Shown: piece after piece, positions 9,869 to 20,700 of the stretch
Position numbering within the stretch: position 1 is the first letter of the stretch
Layout: the number at the start of each line of letters is the position of its first letter
NCBI GenBank assembly: GCA_036925085.1
Contig: JAUPFP010000117.1
Location: 62,001 to 126,000, forward strand
Direction of reading: 5' to 3'
From: Brachycybe producta
Taxonomy: Eukaryota; Arthropoda; Diplopoda; Playtdesmida; Andrognathidae
DNA: 64,000 bases
Translations under genes and position numbers: made by a program
The notes under the pieces: model-generated
What the model saw: the letters and a program-made list of their open reading frames with translations, nothing else
What the model was told of the DNA's origin: nothing
Databases searched by the model: none

Positions 9869-10546
9869 TGTAACACCCTGTAAATCGTGATCCCGCCAAA
9901 ACCATAGCCCGGGGGATAAACAACTCTTGCTCATCCCTCTCCCTCCTTCTGACTCATACCCAAGCGGCGGATTAATACACATAGGACCATGGTCACTTGG
10001 ACCTGGTTACACCTAGCAGGAGTACACAGGTCCAAGGTACAAAAGGACCGTGCTCCTCTTTGTAGTAAGTTCTTGTCCTTTGCCTGTATTACGTGATCTA
10101 AATCCGAATCATGGGCCTGAGGACGCACCGTTAGTATTGATATATTCATTCTTGTATTCTGTGTTTCTTACAAGTGATGAATAAAGAGTTATAATAAGAA
10201 ACAGCATGGTCTTTCTGTTAATGTAACCAACTTCTCTTCAGAGGCCGGAGACTCCACAAGGCAGGAGGTATATGATTCCTAGCAGCTACAACATCTTCTC
10301 TTGTCGGTGTACCGAAAGGAGAAGATGTATATCAGCATCGACCGGAAGAGAGAGAGAGATGGCCGCCACTCTGCTGCATAGATTTCACCCCCATGCAGAG
10401 GAGTGACCACAATCTGTCTCCATCCAACTCTCTCTGCAGCTCGAATCTTCTCCATGCGGGCACCGTGCGGTTCAGAGAAGAATCGAGATACAGAAGATGT
10501 CATCTTAAGGTTGGTAAAATAAAATGGCCGATGCCAAAAGCTCACA
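9869..10546 (+). mobile_element. Solo LTR, family A, TSD CTAA
   Basis: A 678 bp unit starting TGTAACACCC and ending AAAAGCTCACA, flanked by CTAA on both sides (9865-9868, 10547-10550). Inside are GACCATGGTCACTTGGACCT, a TATA-like AAGGTACAAAAGG, GATGAATAAAGAG as a polyadenylation signal, and a CTTCAGAGGCCGGAGACTCC block found in all family members. This copy defines the complete LTR of the family. Confidence 0.88.
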
Positions 10547-11704
10547 CTAACTAATTAAAGATAAATCAACCCCAATTTTTTTTACACAACGTTTTTTTTT
10601 CACAGGAGGTGACCAAGTGACAACAAATAATAAGATTTTTCTCCTTTTTATCAATAGATAGCTTTCCAAAATGTGTAAAAAAAATTAATATTGATTTTTT
10701 TAATCCAGAAATTTCTTGTCAAAATATCGTCAAGATTTACCAATGATTACCAAAATGATTTTTAAAATAAGTCATTAAAATCATAAAAAAACTTCAAAAC
10801 AAGTGACTTTTCATGAGTCACCAAACAATGAAATTTTAAATTTTCAAGAAATGAAAGTCTGTCTACTCATCAAGTACAGACATATCTGCCCAGCAGTAAA
10901 ATTTTGTTTGCCCCGCCCTTTTATAAACGTCATCAATTTCCAATTGGTTTGTTACTTGGTCTTTCTAATTGGTTAATATTTGGCGGAGATGCCCGTCACT
11001 CAAGTTAGTGGCAAAGGTTGTCACTTCACATTTCCGTAATTCCTAATTTATATACATGTATTCCCTACTCATTCAACTCAATGCAACTTTCCAATCAAAT
11101 CGAGAGCCACCGGGCAGGTGGTATAGGCCTAATTCAAAAATCAAAGCCATAGTAGCCATAGTTGAAATGAACAGGGAACACATGTATTTGAATAGTGCAT
11201 TAAACACATTATTTGGTGAAATATCGTTAAGACTTACCCAACGATTGCTAAAATAATTTCTAAAATTAGAAATAAGGCATCAAAATTATAAAAAAACTTA
11301 AAAATAAAGTGACTTTTATTAGTCACCAAAGAACGCCATTTTAAATTTCTAAAAACGAATGTCCCCCCCTCAATGACGGGTATCCATCCGCCGATACCAG
11401 AGCCAGGATGTGACAAAGCTTTGGGGTCTTAGAGAGTGAGGAAAAGAGGTAGAAGTACGTCACTTGTACCCCAAGGAACCCCAAGGCTATGGCAATGACA
11501 AAAGAATGAAATACAGTGTGTTACATATTATTATTATTATTAAAGTTTGACTAATAACTACTCAGCTAGCAACCAAGGAGGCCTGTGGCAGAGGAAACTG
11601 GACGTTTGTCAAAACCATATGTTTTTTAAAAAACAAAAACAATAAAGTAATTCACAATGTGAAATACATTGTCATTATCTATGAAGGCAATGATATGCGA
11701 TTAC
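10547..11704. repeat. Intron with a ~140 bp direct repeat and a MITE half
   Basis: 10720-10862 and 11218-11362 are direct repeats (both contain AACAAGTGACTTTT/AATAAAGTGACTTTT-like and GAGTCACCAAA/TTAGTCACCAAAGAA-like stretches). Between them, 10884-11040 is the left arm of a CCGCCCTTTT MITE (CCAGCAGTAAAATTTTGTTT) whose right arm is lost. No gene is seen. Confidence 0.6.
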
Positions 11705-11817
11705 CTATGTTTGGTCTGTTCCAAAACCTCCACAATCTGCCCTTCTCGTAATGCAATAGATCCAACATCGGTTTCATCAGGTGTAAAATCGGAGATCACC
11801 ACATGTTGTTCGATTAC
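11705..11817 (-). CDS. RhoGEF (SH3-DH) gene, SH3 first half
   Basis: A 113 nt exon: acceptor TTCTTGAAG, donor AG|GTAATC. It encodes VIEQHVVISDFTPDETDVGS then IALREGQIVEVLEQTKH. This is the first half of an SH3 domain: strand a (HVVISDF, in the ALYDF position), the RT loop with acidic residues (DETD), and the L-x-x-G-[DQ]-x-[IV]-x-V motif. It starts in phase 0, so it can accept either the exon at 31701-34342 or the one at 62018-62157 (both end in phase 0). It ends in AG and is completed to Arg by the next exon. Confidence 0.9.
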
Positions 11818-12070
11818 CTTCAAGAAAACAATATAATAATGAATTAACCATTTATTTTCTTTATTAAAGAATGTTAAAACTTTAACTGAATAAATCCACT
11901 AGACTACCATACTTACAATAATTGCATTTTATGTTTGGTTAACAGATGCAAACCCAAACTATGAACATATCGATATATTTTCAATCTAAACATTTTTGAC
12001 AAGAACTCAAACACAAATATTTCTATAAAATATATGTATTCTGATAAACACAATGTAAAGAGCTAACAAA

Positions 12071-12869
12071 TGGCGCATTTACAATAGGCTGGTTTACAAG
12101 CCGCTGGTTGCACCTGGCTATTAGCAGCAATAGCAAGCAGCTGCTGCTTTGGGTTCACACTTGTCCAGTCACTGCTGGTATTAGCAGTGCAAGTCAACTA
12201 ATCACGTCTCGCAAAAACACAAACTCTTCCCAATCCGCTGGTTGCTGCTGGCTGGTTGTAGCGCTCTAGCAGCATAGTCTGAACTGCTACTAGCAGCTGC
12301 TTTCTCCAGTGGGCTAATGATTTCAACAGCAGCTGGTGAAGTTGGACATGTCCAACTTTAGCAGCTACCAGCTGGCCATGTGACTCCCTTCCTACTGCTG
12401 CCATCTAGTCTGAACTTTTTGTTGCTAGTAGTGGCACTAGTGGTAGTTGAAACTCCACTGCTTGGATTGGTTGTTGTTAGAGTTTTGTGTTTTTGCAAGA
12501 CGGTGATTGGATGACTTGCACTGCTAATACCAGCAGTGATTGGACAAGTGTGAAACCAAAGCAGATGCTGCTTGCTGTTGCTGCTAATAGCCAGCAGCAA
12601 CCAGCGGCTTGTAAACCAGCCTAGTGTGACTGTGCCTTAACAACAACCAACACAAGCAGTGGAGTTTCAACTAGCCACTAGTGGGTAGCAGAAGGAAGGG
12701 AGACGCATGGCCAGCTGGTAACTGCTAAAGTTGGACAAGTTCAACTTCACCAGCCGCTGTTAAAATCACTAGCCTACTGGAGAAAGCAGAGCTGCTGGTA
12801 GCAGTTCACACTATGCTGATAGCAGGCTACAACCAGCCAGCAGCAACCAGCCTAGTTTGAATGCGCCAA
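12071..12869. mobile_element. MITE with GGCGCATT termini and CAGCAGC-rich palindromes
   Basis: The terminal inverted repeats are TGGCGCATT...AGGCTGG on the left and CCAGCCTAGTTTGAATGCGCCA on the right. The interior is a mosaic of inverted TAGCAGC/GCTGCTA stretches. For example, GGCTGGTTTACAAGCCGCTG at 12089 is mirrored at about 12620, so a second full terminus lies inside (two units joined or nested). It is non-coding; the small minus-strand frames here are by-products of the CAG/CTG bias. Confidence 0.6.
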
Positions 12870-12956
12870 AACTGTTATCACTTAAAACAATGTTGGCAAA
12901 CAGCTGTTTTAAAAGAATCATTGTATGTATAGACCATTTTTATCCAGTGTTTTCTT

Positions 12957-13540
12957 AAGAGGTTACATCACAAAGTTACTTCGAAAAATTTTCGCAAGAG
13001 CACTAACATCGTTTTTCTATTGAGCACATAGACAAGAAGTTAAAGAAAAAATATTAATTTTTAAAATACACAGTATAGCTACAATATGCTTGTTTCTCAT
13101 ATTTAACGTTGTCCAATATTATGTTTTGTAAGTGCAATGTGCACCTTAAACATATGCTGATCGAGTGATAGAATGACAAAAAATTGGTAAGTGCGGTTAT
13201 ATTTTTTTTTAAAAAAAAGAAAAAAATCAGCACGTATGCCAACGCACTCACGCGCGCATACTCGATGGAGTTTAACATAAAGAGTTAGAAATTCGCGATT
13301 TTGAAATGGTTTTTAAAAATATAACCGCACTTAAAAGATTTTTTGTCTTTCAATCTCTCGATCAGCAAATATTTAAGGTGCACTTTGCACTTTGAAAACT
13401 TAATATTGAACAACTTTAAATTTGAAAAATAAACATATTGCCGCGATTGTGTATTTTAAAAATTAACATTTTTTCTTTAACATTGAATCTATGAACTCAA
13501 TAGAAAAACGATGCTAGCGCTCTTTGCGGAGATTTTACTA
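12957..13540. mobile_element. Foldback element, family E, both arms
   Basis: Long inverted arms. The left one reads GAGGTTACATCACAAAGTTA, then CGCAAGAGCACTAACATCG and AGTTGTCCAATATTATG-like text. The right one is its complement, ending GCTAGCGCTCTTTGCGGAGA. The centre holds a GGCGCAC/GCGCGCATACTCGATGGAG segment. Other copies are at 30773-31475, 48449-54079 (interrupted) and 54569-55243. No ORF of note. Confidence 0.75.
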
Positions 13541-13598
13541 TCATGAGAAATAAAACGTTTTATGGCAGTTACGAAAATAGCAAATTCCACATGCAAGG

Positions 13599-13880
13599 TA
13601 TAAACAACAAAGGAAGATGCATATCAGTGTCGACAAGAAAAGATGGCCACCATCCTTCTGCACCGATTTCACCCCCATGCAGGAGGATGATTTCAATCGA
13701 TCTCCATCCGACTCTTTCCGTAGCTCGAATCTTCTCCGTGCGGGCACCACATGATGCAGAAAAGAAACGAGCTATAGAAAACAACATCTTCAAGGTGGTA
13801 AAAATATAGTCGATGTCAAAAGCTCACAATACTTAAAGCAGTTGCCAAGTCTGATATTATACATTTTGAACCGAACAAAG
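13599..13880 (+). mobile_element. LTR family A 3' fragment (duplicate of 37136-37405)
   Basis: Nearly identical to 37136-37405: AACAACAAAGGAAGATGCAT ... CAAAAGCTCACA, and then 40 bp past the LTR end (ATACTTAAAGCAGTTGCCAA ... ATACATTTTGAA). Shared sequence beyond the LTR boundary means the two loci are related by a duplication that included flanking DNA. The frames seen on both strands here are LTR sequence. Confidence 0.7.
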
Positions 13881-13904
13881 AACTTAAACTTTTCGCCATC
13901 TAGA

Positions 13905-14197
13905 ACTGTCAACCCAGGTGTAAACCTGGATCTCCAGCCATAGATGAAACTTCAGAAGACAACACGATCCAACCGCTTTTAATGGGCGAAAGCCCGAGGA
14001 GTAGCAGACAAAAGATTCTTAAAACTGTAAAGGTTCTTGAGAGAGGAACTTGTGAGGAAACATATGGGATTAATTTGTTCCCTTCATCCCGAACCAGAGT
14101 AGAATTAGTGGCCTAGCCAACCACTTTCTGATCGCTCGAAAGAGCGATACGATACTTTTTGACAATTCTATTCACCCTTTGAAAGTGGTTCGTTACA
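13905..14197 (+). mobile_element. LTR family F, 3' fragment
   Basis: ACTGTCAACCCAGGTGTAAA ... CCCGAGGAGTAGCAGACAAA ... AGCCAACCACTTTCTG ... GTGGTTCGTTACA matches the minus-strand LTR at 60442-61182 and the fragment at 16368-16639. It ends with the TTACA terminus. Confidence 0.65.
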
Positions 14198-14375
14198 CTA
14201 TAATTGTGAAAATTAACCAGTTTACCCATCTTTAGCTAGGCTTCTTGGTAGGCTACTATATAAAGTTGGCAGCCATAAAAGCTGCATCACCGTGATTGCA
14301 TCACGGTTTTTTTTCAAAGAATAAATTGACCCACGTGGGTTATGGTAAAGGTCACCTTTGATCTCACAATTTACA

Positions 14376-14450
14376 TTTGGTAGCAAAATTGGTTATGTCT
14401 TTAGCAGAGAAGGGAGAGGTCCTTGGTTCAAGTCCTGGCTGGAGTTTTTG
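14376..14450 (+). ncRNA. tRNA-derived sequence (SINE-head-like)
   Basis: TAGCAAAATTGG fits an internal Pol III A box (TRGCNNAGYNGG) with one mismatch, and GGTTCAAGTCC fits a B box (GGTTCGANTCC). They are about 52 nt apart, as in tRNA genes. The acceptor stem does not pair convincingly, so it is more likely a SINE head or tRNA pseudogene than a tRNA. A family B LTR fragment follows. Confidence 0.5.
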
Positions 14451-14544
14451 TGTATTATTTTTTTTTTCAATACAAGGCATGCTTATACTTGGATCAAGCC
14501 AATTAAGTATTTACTTGAAGTGTATATCGCAAAATGTTCGCAAC

Positions 14545-14654
14545 CGTGGAGAGGACTGCTACGGGTGTGATCCCGTCCCCATTGGAGTCTGGAGCCGGGT
14601 AAGTTTGTTGAAAAGTTACCCGAGGTATTGTGACAGACTGGTCGGGTCGTTACA
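14545..14654 (+). mobile_element. LTR family B, 3' terminal fragment
   Basis: GACTGCTACGGGTGTGATCC, then GGAGCCGGGTAAGTTTGTTG, GGTATTGTGACAG and GGGTCGTTACA align with the last ~110 bp of the LTR of the 12.6 kb element. It is truncated at its 5' side. Confidence 0.6.
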
Positions 14655-16367
14655 ACAATATGTTAAAAACTGAACAAGGGTTCATCTACTAACAAAAGGT
14701 TAAATATAGTTACTAGGGCTGGCAAATAGCAACATAGCAAAAAATCGAAAAATAAAAAAAAAAATCGAAAAACATCGATAAGTACGGGAGCAATCCTGGA
14801 TCGTTTATTTTGAGTTTAGAATGGCATGGAACTTTGTCACCCATCTGTACTATCCTACAGACGGTTGACCCAGTTCTCTACAGCTGACAATGCCAATATC
14901 CTGTTTGGGTCCTCTCCTCCCAATAATCCCACACTTTAATACAAAGAGATTGTCCTGATAAGCAGTATCATTGAGTCTATGGGGTTGTGTTTTTTTTTTG
15001 AATTTTGTGTATTAATAGGACTGAGTCATGTTTGACATTTAAGCTGACCACTGGTCAGTTATTTTTATTAGTTTATTTGATTTGTGTTTTCTCAGATGAT
15101 TCTGAGAAGGTGTTCTCAGTATCCTTTTTTTTTAGTATAAAAAGGCCGTGTTTTTCATTTAATTCTAGCATTCTTTAAAAAATCTATGCCCGACTTAGGA
15201 TAGGTTTCTTTGGAAATAATGAAATAAACTGTTATTATGCTTAAAAATTGCTAAAGTCTTATTTTTATACCTGTTATTTTCCAATGCACTACCCGTATAA
15301 AGAGAAGGATACAAAGGGGTAACAGGTAAGGTTCGACCCCCCCCTTTGGTTTTCTTTTAAGTTTAAACCTTACTGGGGTGGGTTTTTCTAGTATAGAGGG
15401 TACTGGGCTGGCCTTTTTAAAATAAAAACGATGTTTTCTGACCTTCTGCCTTCTGGTAGAGGTGGAGAGTGTCGTAGAGCTGATGGTCTCCTAGTTGGTA
15501 GAAGTTGTCGATGTTTTTGTTATCTTTTCCTTTTTTTTTTACTTAACTTCTCTTTTTTTATTAAATCTCTTTTTATTTTATTTTTTTTTTTCCTTATGTA
15601 TTTTATTTTCCTTATATATTTTTTATATATACCGTATATATCTAATTATCTCTCACATCAAGACAAAATTCAACTTCAAGAACAATTGATTCACTCTAGA
15701 TTGCACTTCAAGAAAATTAAAATTCAAAAAATCAAAACAATTGATTCACTCTTTGGTCATCTTTACACTCTCTCTCTCTCTCTCTCTCTCTCCCCGAGTC
15801 TGCCACACTCTGTCTAAAGAAATGAAAATCACTAACTATATTCTGATTTTTTTGTCTTTTCCTTATCTAGATTTGGTTAATTTGGTTTTTTTTCTGTTTC
15901 ATTTGTCAATCATATGATTGACATATTATGGCATTATGTGAATATTATGTGATTGACATCAGTTATATTAGACAATAATAATATTGAAGTTAACCTTTTT
16001 AACAGGGGTCAATTTTATATTACCTTTTTTTTCTTTAAATTATTGTATCTCCATATTTCTTTATGTGCCTTTAGTAATTGTTAGTAGTAGTATCATATTA
16101 CCTTTCACTTTGTAATTTTTTGAATTAAGTTCCTTGTCTTTGTTTATTTATATAGGCAGATGTTCCTACTTGAATTACATTTGACACACTAATTGTTTAT
16201 CACTTTTTACTATTGTTTATTTGTTAGGTGTCTGCTTTCTAATGTTAGTTTCGTATGTTAGGTATTTGTATTCCTATTTTCTCTTAATAAGATGTATTTC
16301 TTTTTTTTTGTTTTTTTCCCAACACCTAAAATTCCTATTGTATAGAACGGAAGTTCTAATGTTTTAT
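14655..16367. other. AT/T-rich intron with LTR F piece and (TC)n
   Basis: 15020-15290 holds LTR F sequence with its promoter-proximal part (GTATAAAAAGG, and AATGAAATAAACTG as a polyadenylation signal). 15330-16330 is T-rich with short open frames of Leu/Phe composition that I regard as chance. A (TC)n microsatellite lies at about 15768-15792. No gene is seen. Confidence 0.5.
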
Positions 16368-16636
16368 CATCTAGAACTGCCAACCCAGGTGTAAACCTGG
16401 CTCATCAATACTAGATGAGAGTTAAAGGACAACACGATCAACCAGCTTTAAATCGGGCTAAAGCTCGAGGGTTAACAGACAGCGAAAGATCCTTAAAACT
16501 GTAAACGTTCTTAAGGCGGAACTTGTGAGGAAACAGAAAGGGATTAATTTGTTCCTTTCCTCCCAAACCAGGATAGAATAAGTGGCATAGCCAACCGCTT
16601 TTTGGTATATTCTATCCACCCCAAAGGTGGTTCGTT

Positions 16637-16639
<3 letters not shown>
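16368..16639 (+). mobile_element. LTR family F, 3' fragment
   Basis: ATCTAGAACTGCCAACCCAG ... GTGGTTCGTTACA matches the family F LTR to its TTACA end. An (AT)n run (about 16640-16671) follows directly. Confidence 0.65.
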
Positions 16640-16644
<5 letters not shown>

Positions 16645-16673
<29 letters not shown>

Positions 16674-16884
16674 GGATATTTGTATAAATTGAAATGAACC
16701 GCTTTTTTTTCAAGGACAACATCATGTTGCACTCTCCCCATCCAAAAACCCCATTATATTAAATTGGAGAGGGGGAAAGGTTGGAAAGGGCATGGTAGAG
16801 GGAAAAAGGGAAGGGGAAAAAATTGGGAGGTGGAAACTGAAATTGAAATGAAAGAGGTAAAAAAGGAACAAACAACGTGCATGC
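16645..16884 (-). repeat. Repeat D, distal half (split by the Gypsy insertion)
   Basis: AATTGAAATGAACCGC, CACTCTCCCCATCCAAAAAC, and the run to GGAACAAACAACGTGCATGC are the reverse complement of repeat D at 47000-47215. The sequence resumes at 29511 (ATGCGCACACCAGAGAAAAT) after the 12.6 kb element, exactly where the intact copies continue. Confidence 0.85.
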
Positions 16885-17671
16885 TGTAACGTCCCGCCGG
16901 ACCGTCACAATACCCCAGTAAGTTCACCCCAAAAAGGACGTAAAACTTACCGCTAAACCGGCTCCTCACGGGGACGGGACCGTACCCGTAGCCATCTCCC
17001 GCACGGTGCTCCTTGAGTTGTGCCGGCTCCACGGAGCCACCCTCGACGGACACGACGAAAGACCACGCCGCCACGCCGAGAATATCGCGGTAGAACACCG
17101 GTTCTACCGCGAGCCGACACGAGGACCGGCCGAAACAAGTCGGAATAGGACGGTGGAGTTTCCCCACAACCAGAAACCCACCCCCCTCGCGGTAACTCCC
17201 CAAGAAATAACACGACACAGTAGTAAGCTGATAAAAGTGATTTATTTACACTTACGATGTGTGATGAGTAAAAACGATGGCAGTGATATTTACACAACTT
17301 GGCTGGTAAACTTCTACCAGCCAAGCCCCCATAAATATATACAAAGGCCCACAGGCCAAAGGCACAAAAGCCAAGAAGATGCACTGGCCAGTGGAGGTCT
17401 GACCTCCACCCACAGGTCTAGTCTGAAGCTCTGCCTACAACCAACTGCCTAGATCCTGTGGTTGACTAGGCCACAGGAAACCTCCAGGCAACTCCACCTG
17501 GAGGGGACAGAGGTCACTTCTGACCTCTCACCCATAGACTTCATGGTGAGAGGTCTGCTGGCACCAAAATGGCGTCCGTCCCAACAGCCTACTGTAGCTG
17601 TCAGGCAGACCACCATAGGGAAATTCGTCTGCTCCATCAAAATTAAAATTGGAGCAGACCAGGTTGCCACA
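16885..17671 (-). mobile_element. 3' LTR of the full-length Gypsy element
   Basis: 787 bp; element-sense ends TGTGGCAACC and GGGACGTTACA. It contains the polyadenylation-signal-like GTAAATAAATCAC. I count four substitutions and one 4 bp indel (about 17401) against the LTR at 28720-29510. The adjacent outer flank is ATGC (16881-16884), repeated at 29511-29514. Just inside, on the minus strand, is a purine-rich tract (GGGAAGTTGAGAGGA, about 17673-17688) in the polypurine-tract position. Confidence 0.95.
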
Positions 17672-17748
17672 ATCCTCTCAACTTCCCTGTTCTGTCTCGG
17701 GAACAGGTCAGTCAAGCCAGCCAGGATTGCTGCCCGAACCTGACCTTC

Positions 17749-20700
17749 TTAGGTACCGGACGGCTTCTCTGGCGGTGTTGCGAAAGTGGAGCCCATCCAC
17801 TCCGCAGCCCACCGACGTGCCCACCACAAGCACATCTGGGTGTTACGCCACCCAAAACCAGTATCGAAGACCGTCCCCCTAAGACGGCTTTCCTCCAGGG
17901 CTCGGAATTCCTCAAAAGGAATATCCTGGAGTTGCGGACGCGTGCGAAGCGTCCGACTTGTTAGAAGGTCTACCAGGGCAACCGCGGGCTCGGTCTCGCA
18001 CCCTGGTAGAGGCTCAGTTATAAACTGTCCAGCCATACCTCCTAGGTCGCATCCCAGCAAACGTTGGATGAATGGGGCTGCACGCCGGGCTAGACGAACT
18101 ATCCCGGCATCTAGCCCCACCACATCCAAAATAGCAAACGTTTGCTGGACCGGGTTCACGACCATGATCACCGGAAAACCTCCACAACCAAACGCCACCA
18201 CATGGCGCATGTTGTACGGCGGTAGCCTTGCTACCCACGGCTCTGGAAGTGGCTCATCCAGACGGTAGTAGCCGTGGTATTGGCAACCCTCCATTCCCGG
18301 CTGGTCCTGCCAGAGACCAAGCCGGTTATTCAGATACACCTCTGCATCTGAATACGGGGGCAATGCGCCAATATGCCGTCCCTCAGCCTCAGGCCTAGGG
18401 GAGGTTGACGTTTCAGGTCCTAGGGTATCGAATACCCCACCGCCATGGACCGGAGAGAAGGATGTACCCCCACTGGGGGTCACGGGGTCACGTTTTGTGG
18501 GAACACTAACTCCTGCAACCGAGGTTCCTTCGCCCCTAGGTGAGGGCAAAGTCACACGGTGCAGAGTTCCCACAGCTCGAACCCGCAGGCTCGAGACCGC
18601 ATCCACCTTCGGGGAGGATGGAGGCGTGCCGACCAAAACGTCGCGCATCGACCTACCATCCATCCGCGCCGCCTCAACGGGACGGGTATGGACCGGTTGA
18701 CTCCCGGCCGGCGTGCTTGCCTGAGCACGCCGGGACTCCTCCTTTTCCGCCACGACGCCTCCAGTTTCGGCTCCCTGGCACCTACTACTGGAGGGTGTCG
18801 GACTCCCCTTCCTCTCACGCTTGGACTTTTTACGGTCCTTCTTCTTTTTCTTCCCGTGAGAGGAAGGTTGACCATGCGTCGGGTCGGACTTAACTGACCC
18901 CGACGACTTACTGGGCCGATCAGGCTTAGGCGGGTGGTTAGCCCCCTTTGCCTTCTCGGACTCCTTCTTCGAAGGTTTTCCGGCCGGAGCCGTACTCTTC
19001 TTTGAAGAAGTGCCCTTAGCCGAAGTGACAGCCGAGGATGACTGTCCGGAGACAAATCTTCCTCGACCATCCCGAAGGAGAGACTTCTCCTTCGGTGCAA
19101 GAGTCGGCTGACTCTTGCTAACAGTCGCTTTGGCTTCCGCACCATGGGCTGGTGCACGGGAAGCCTGCATCGCCTCCCTCTCGGCGATTCGCTTCTGGCC
19201 AGCGCTGGTCGTGGCACTCGCAATCGGCGGGACGCCACGACCGAAAAGAGGTTCCCCTGTTTTGAGCGGACTCCGGGCGGGCATTCCCTGCAGGGGAGGG
19301 AACTCCGCAGCCCGGCGCTCAAACTCCTGCCGCTCTCCTGCACCGACCGCACGAGCAATCTGTCGGTGCAGGCTCGCTGCTTGAGCCTGAAGCCGTCTGA
19401 GCTTATCCTCTAAGCTCTCGGGCTTCCGAGGTTCGGAGGCCTTTCCTCGACCTGAGGACCTGGCCTTCTTACCCCTCGAGCTTTCAGCCACTGGTGGGGT
19501 GTGAGGGCGGGACCTTTTTTGTCCCTTACCACCACCACCACTCACAGATTTCCCCGTTTTACCGGGAGCAGGTACTGGAGGCTGGGTAGCCTTCTTCTCC
19601 GCTCGCCGGTCCCTCTTCGGGTTGTCCGACCGCCAGCCGGAGTGGCCAGCTACTGCCTCGGGCGGACCCGATCCAGCAGCCGGCTTCTCTGGCCAAGCAG
19701 CCCCTGGACAACCTTCAGGGTGGGCGAGAGTTTCTGCTCGAAGCCCCATAGCAGGCGTGAACTTCTTCAACACCTCCTCCTTAGCTTTGAGCAGAGCCTC
19801 TCTCTCTGCGAGAGCCTTGGCTCTGGCAGTGATCCGTGCGGCTCCGGACTTTTTCTTGCGCTTCCTTGCGCCGTCCTTCCTCACCTGCACGGTTGGAAAC
19901 TCCCCGACGAAGCATCGACGGTCCCCGACCAGGAAGCCACCTTCCTGGACCATGTCCCGTCTAGCTTCGTCCAACCGATCCAAGCGGTCTTCTTCTTCGG
20001 CCAAGGACACAGCCACGGCCTCCAAAGACATTGGATCAGCGGGAAGAACTCCGGGGGATCCCGTCCCAGACGGTTTACCCTCGGAGGCCGAACTACTCCT
20101 GTCAGACTCCGAAGAGCCCTCTGAAGAGGTGTTGCAGCTCCGCCACTGCCTTGAGGCGTCAACCACCGAATCAACGGTGGTTTCGACCTCCATCTCCGTG
20201 TCAATGACTAAGGACGCTCCCAAGGAGACGTCCTCACTGTCCTCGACCACCCTAGACCAATCTAGGAGGTCTCGAACAGACGGAGACCCGGGTTCCGGGG
20301 TACTAGCGGTTACCACACCGGTAGCCGCTTTCCCACCATCAATACCCGCTTCTGCAGCCTCACCAACCGGGGAAACTACCGCCGCCACCGACTGAACGGT
20401 GGTAGCAGCTGTATCCCTGGTGGGAGACTGCAGGTATCTGCCCCAGAAGGCTCCGACACCGGTCGGAGTCGACTGGGCAGATCCCGGACCTTCCACGGCC
20501 TCTGCCACCGGAGAATCAACAGATTCCACGGTGGCGTCAGCCGTTTCCGGTCCGCCAGATGATGGGGAGCCCTCCGATCCCGACTCCAACAGCCTTGCAT
20601 CCCCAGGATGCAGCGGACTGAGGGAGGGGGACCGTTGGCCACTCCCGTCGCCTTCCTCCTTCTCCTTCTCCGTGGTGGACCTGTTAAAAAGTGAAGAGAC

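Noticed and set aside
15431..15817. Hydrophobic open frame, possible membrane protein
   Set aside because: The Phe/Leu/Ile content comes from a T-rich tract and a TC microsatellite; no start context or splice support.
19501..20395. Long plus-strand frames (207 and 257 codons) inside the Gypsy element
   Set aside because: They are antisense shadows of the GC-rich ORF3; the minus-strand frame is continuous over 4.8 kb and conserved in the other element.
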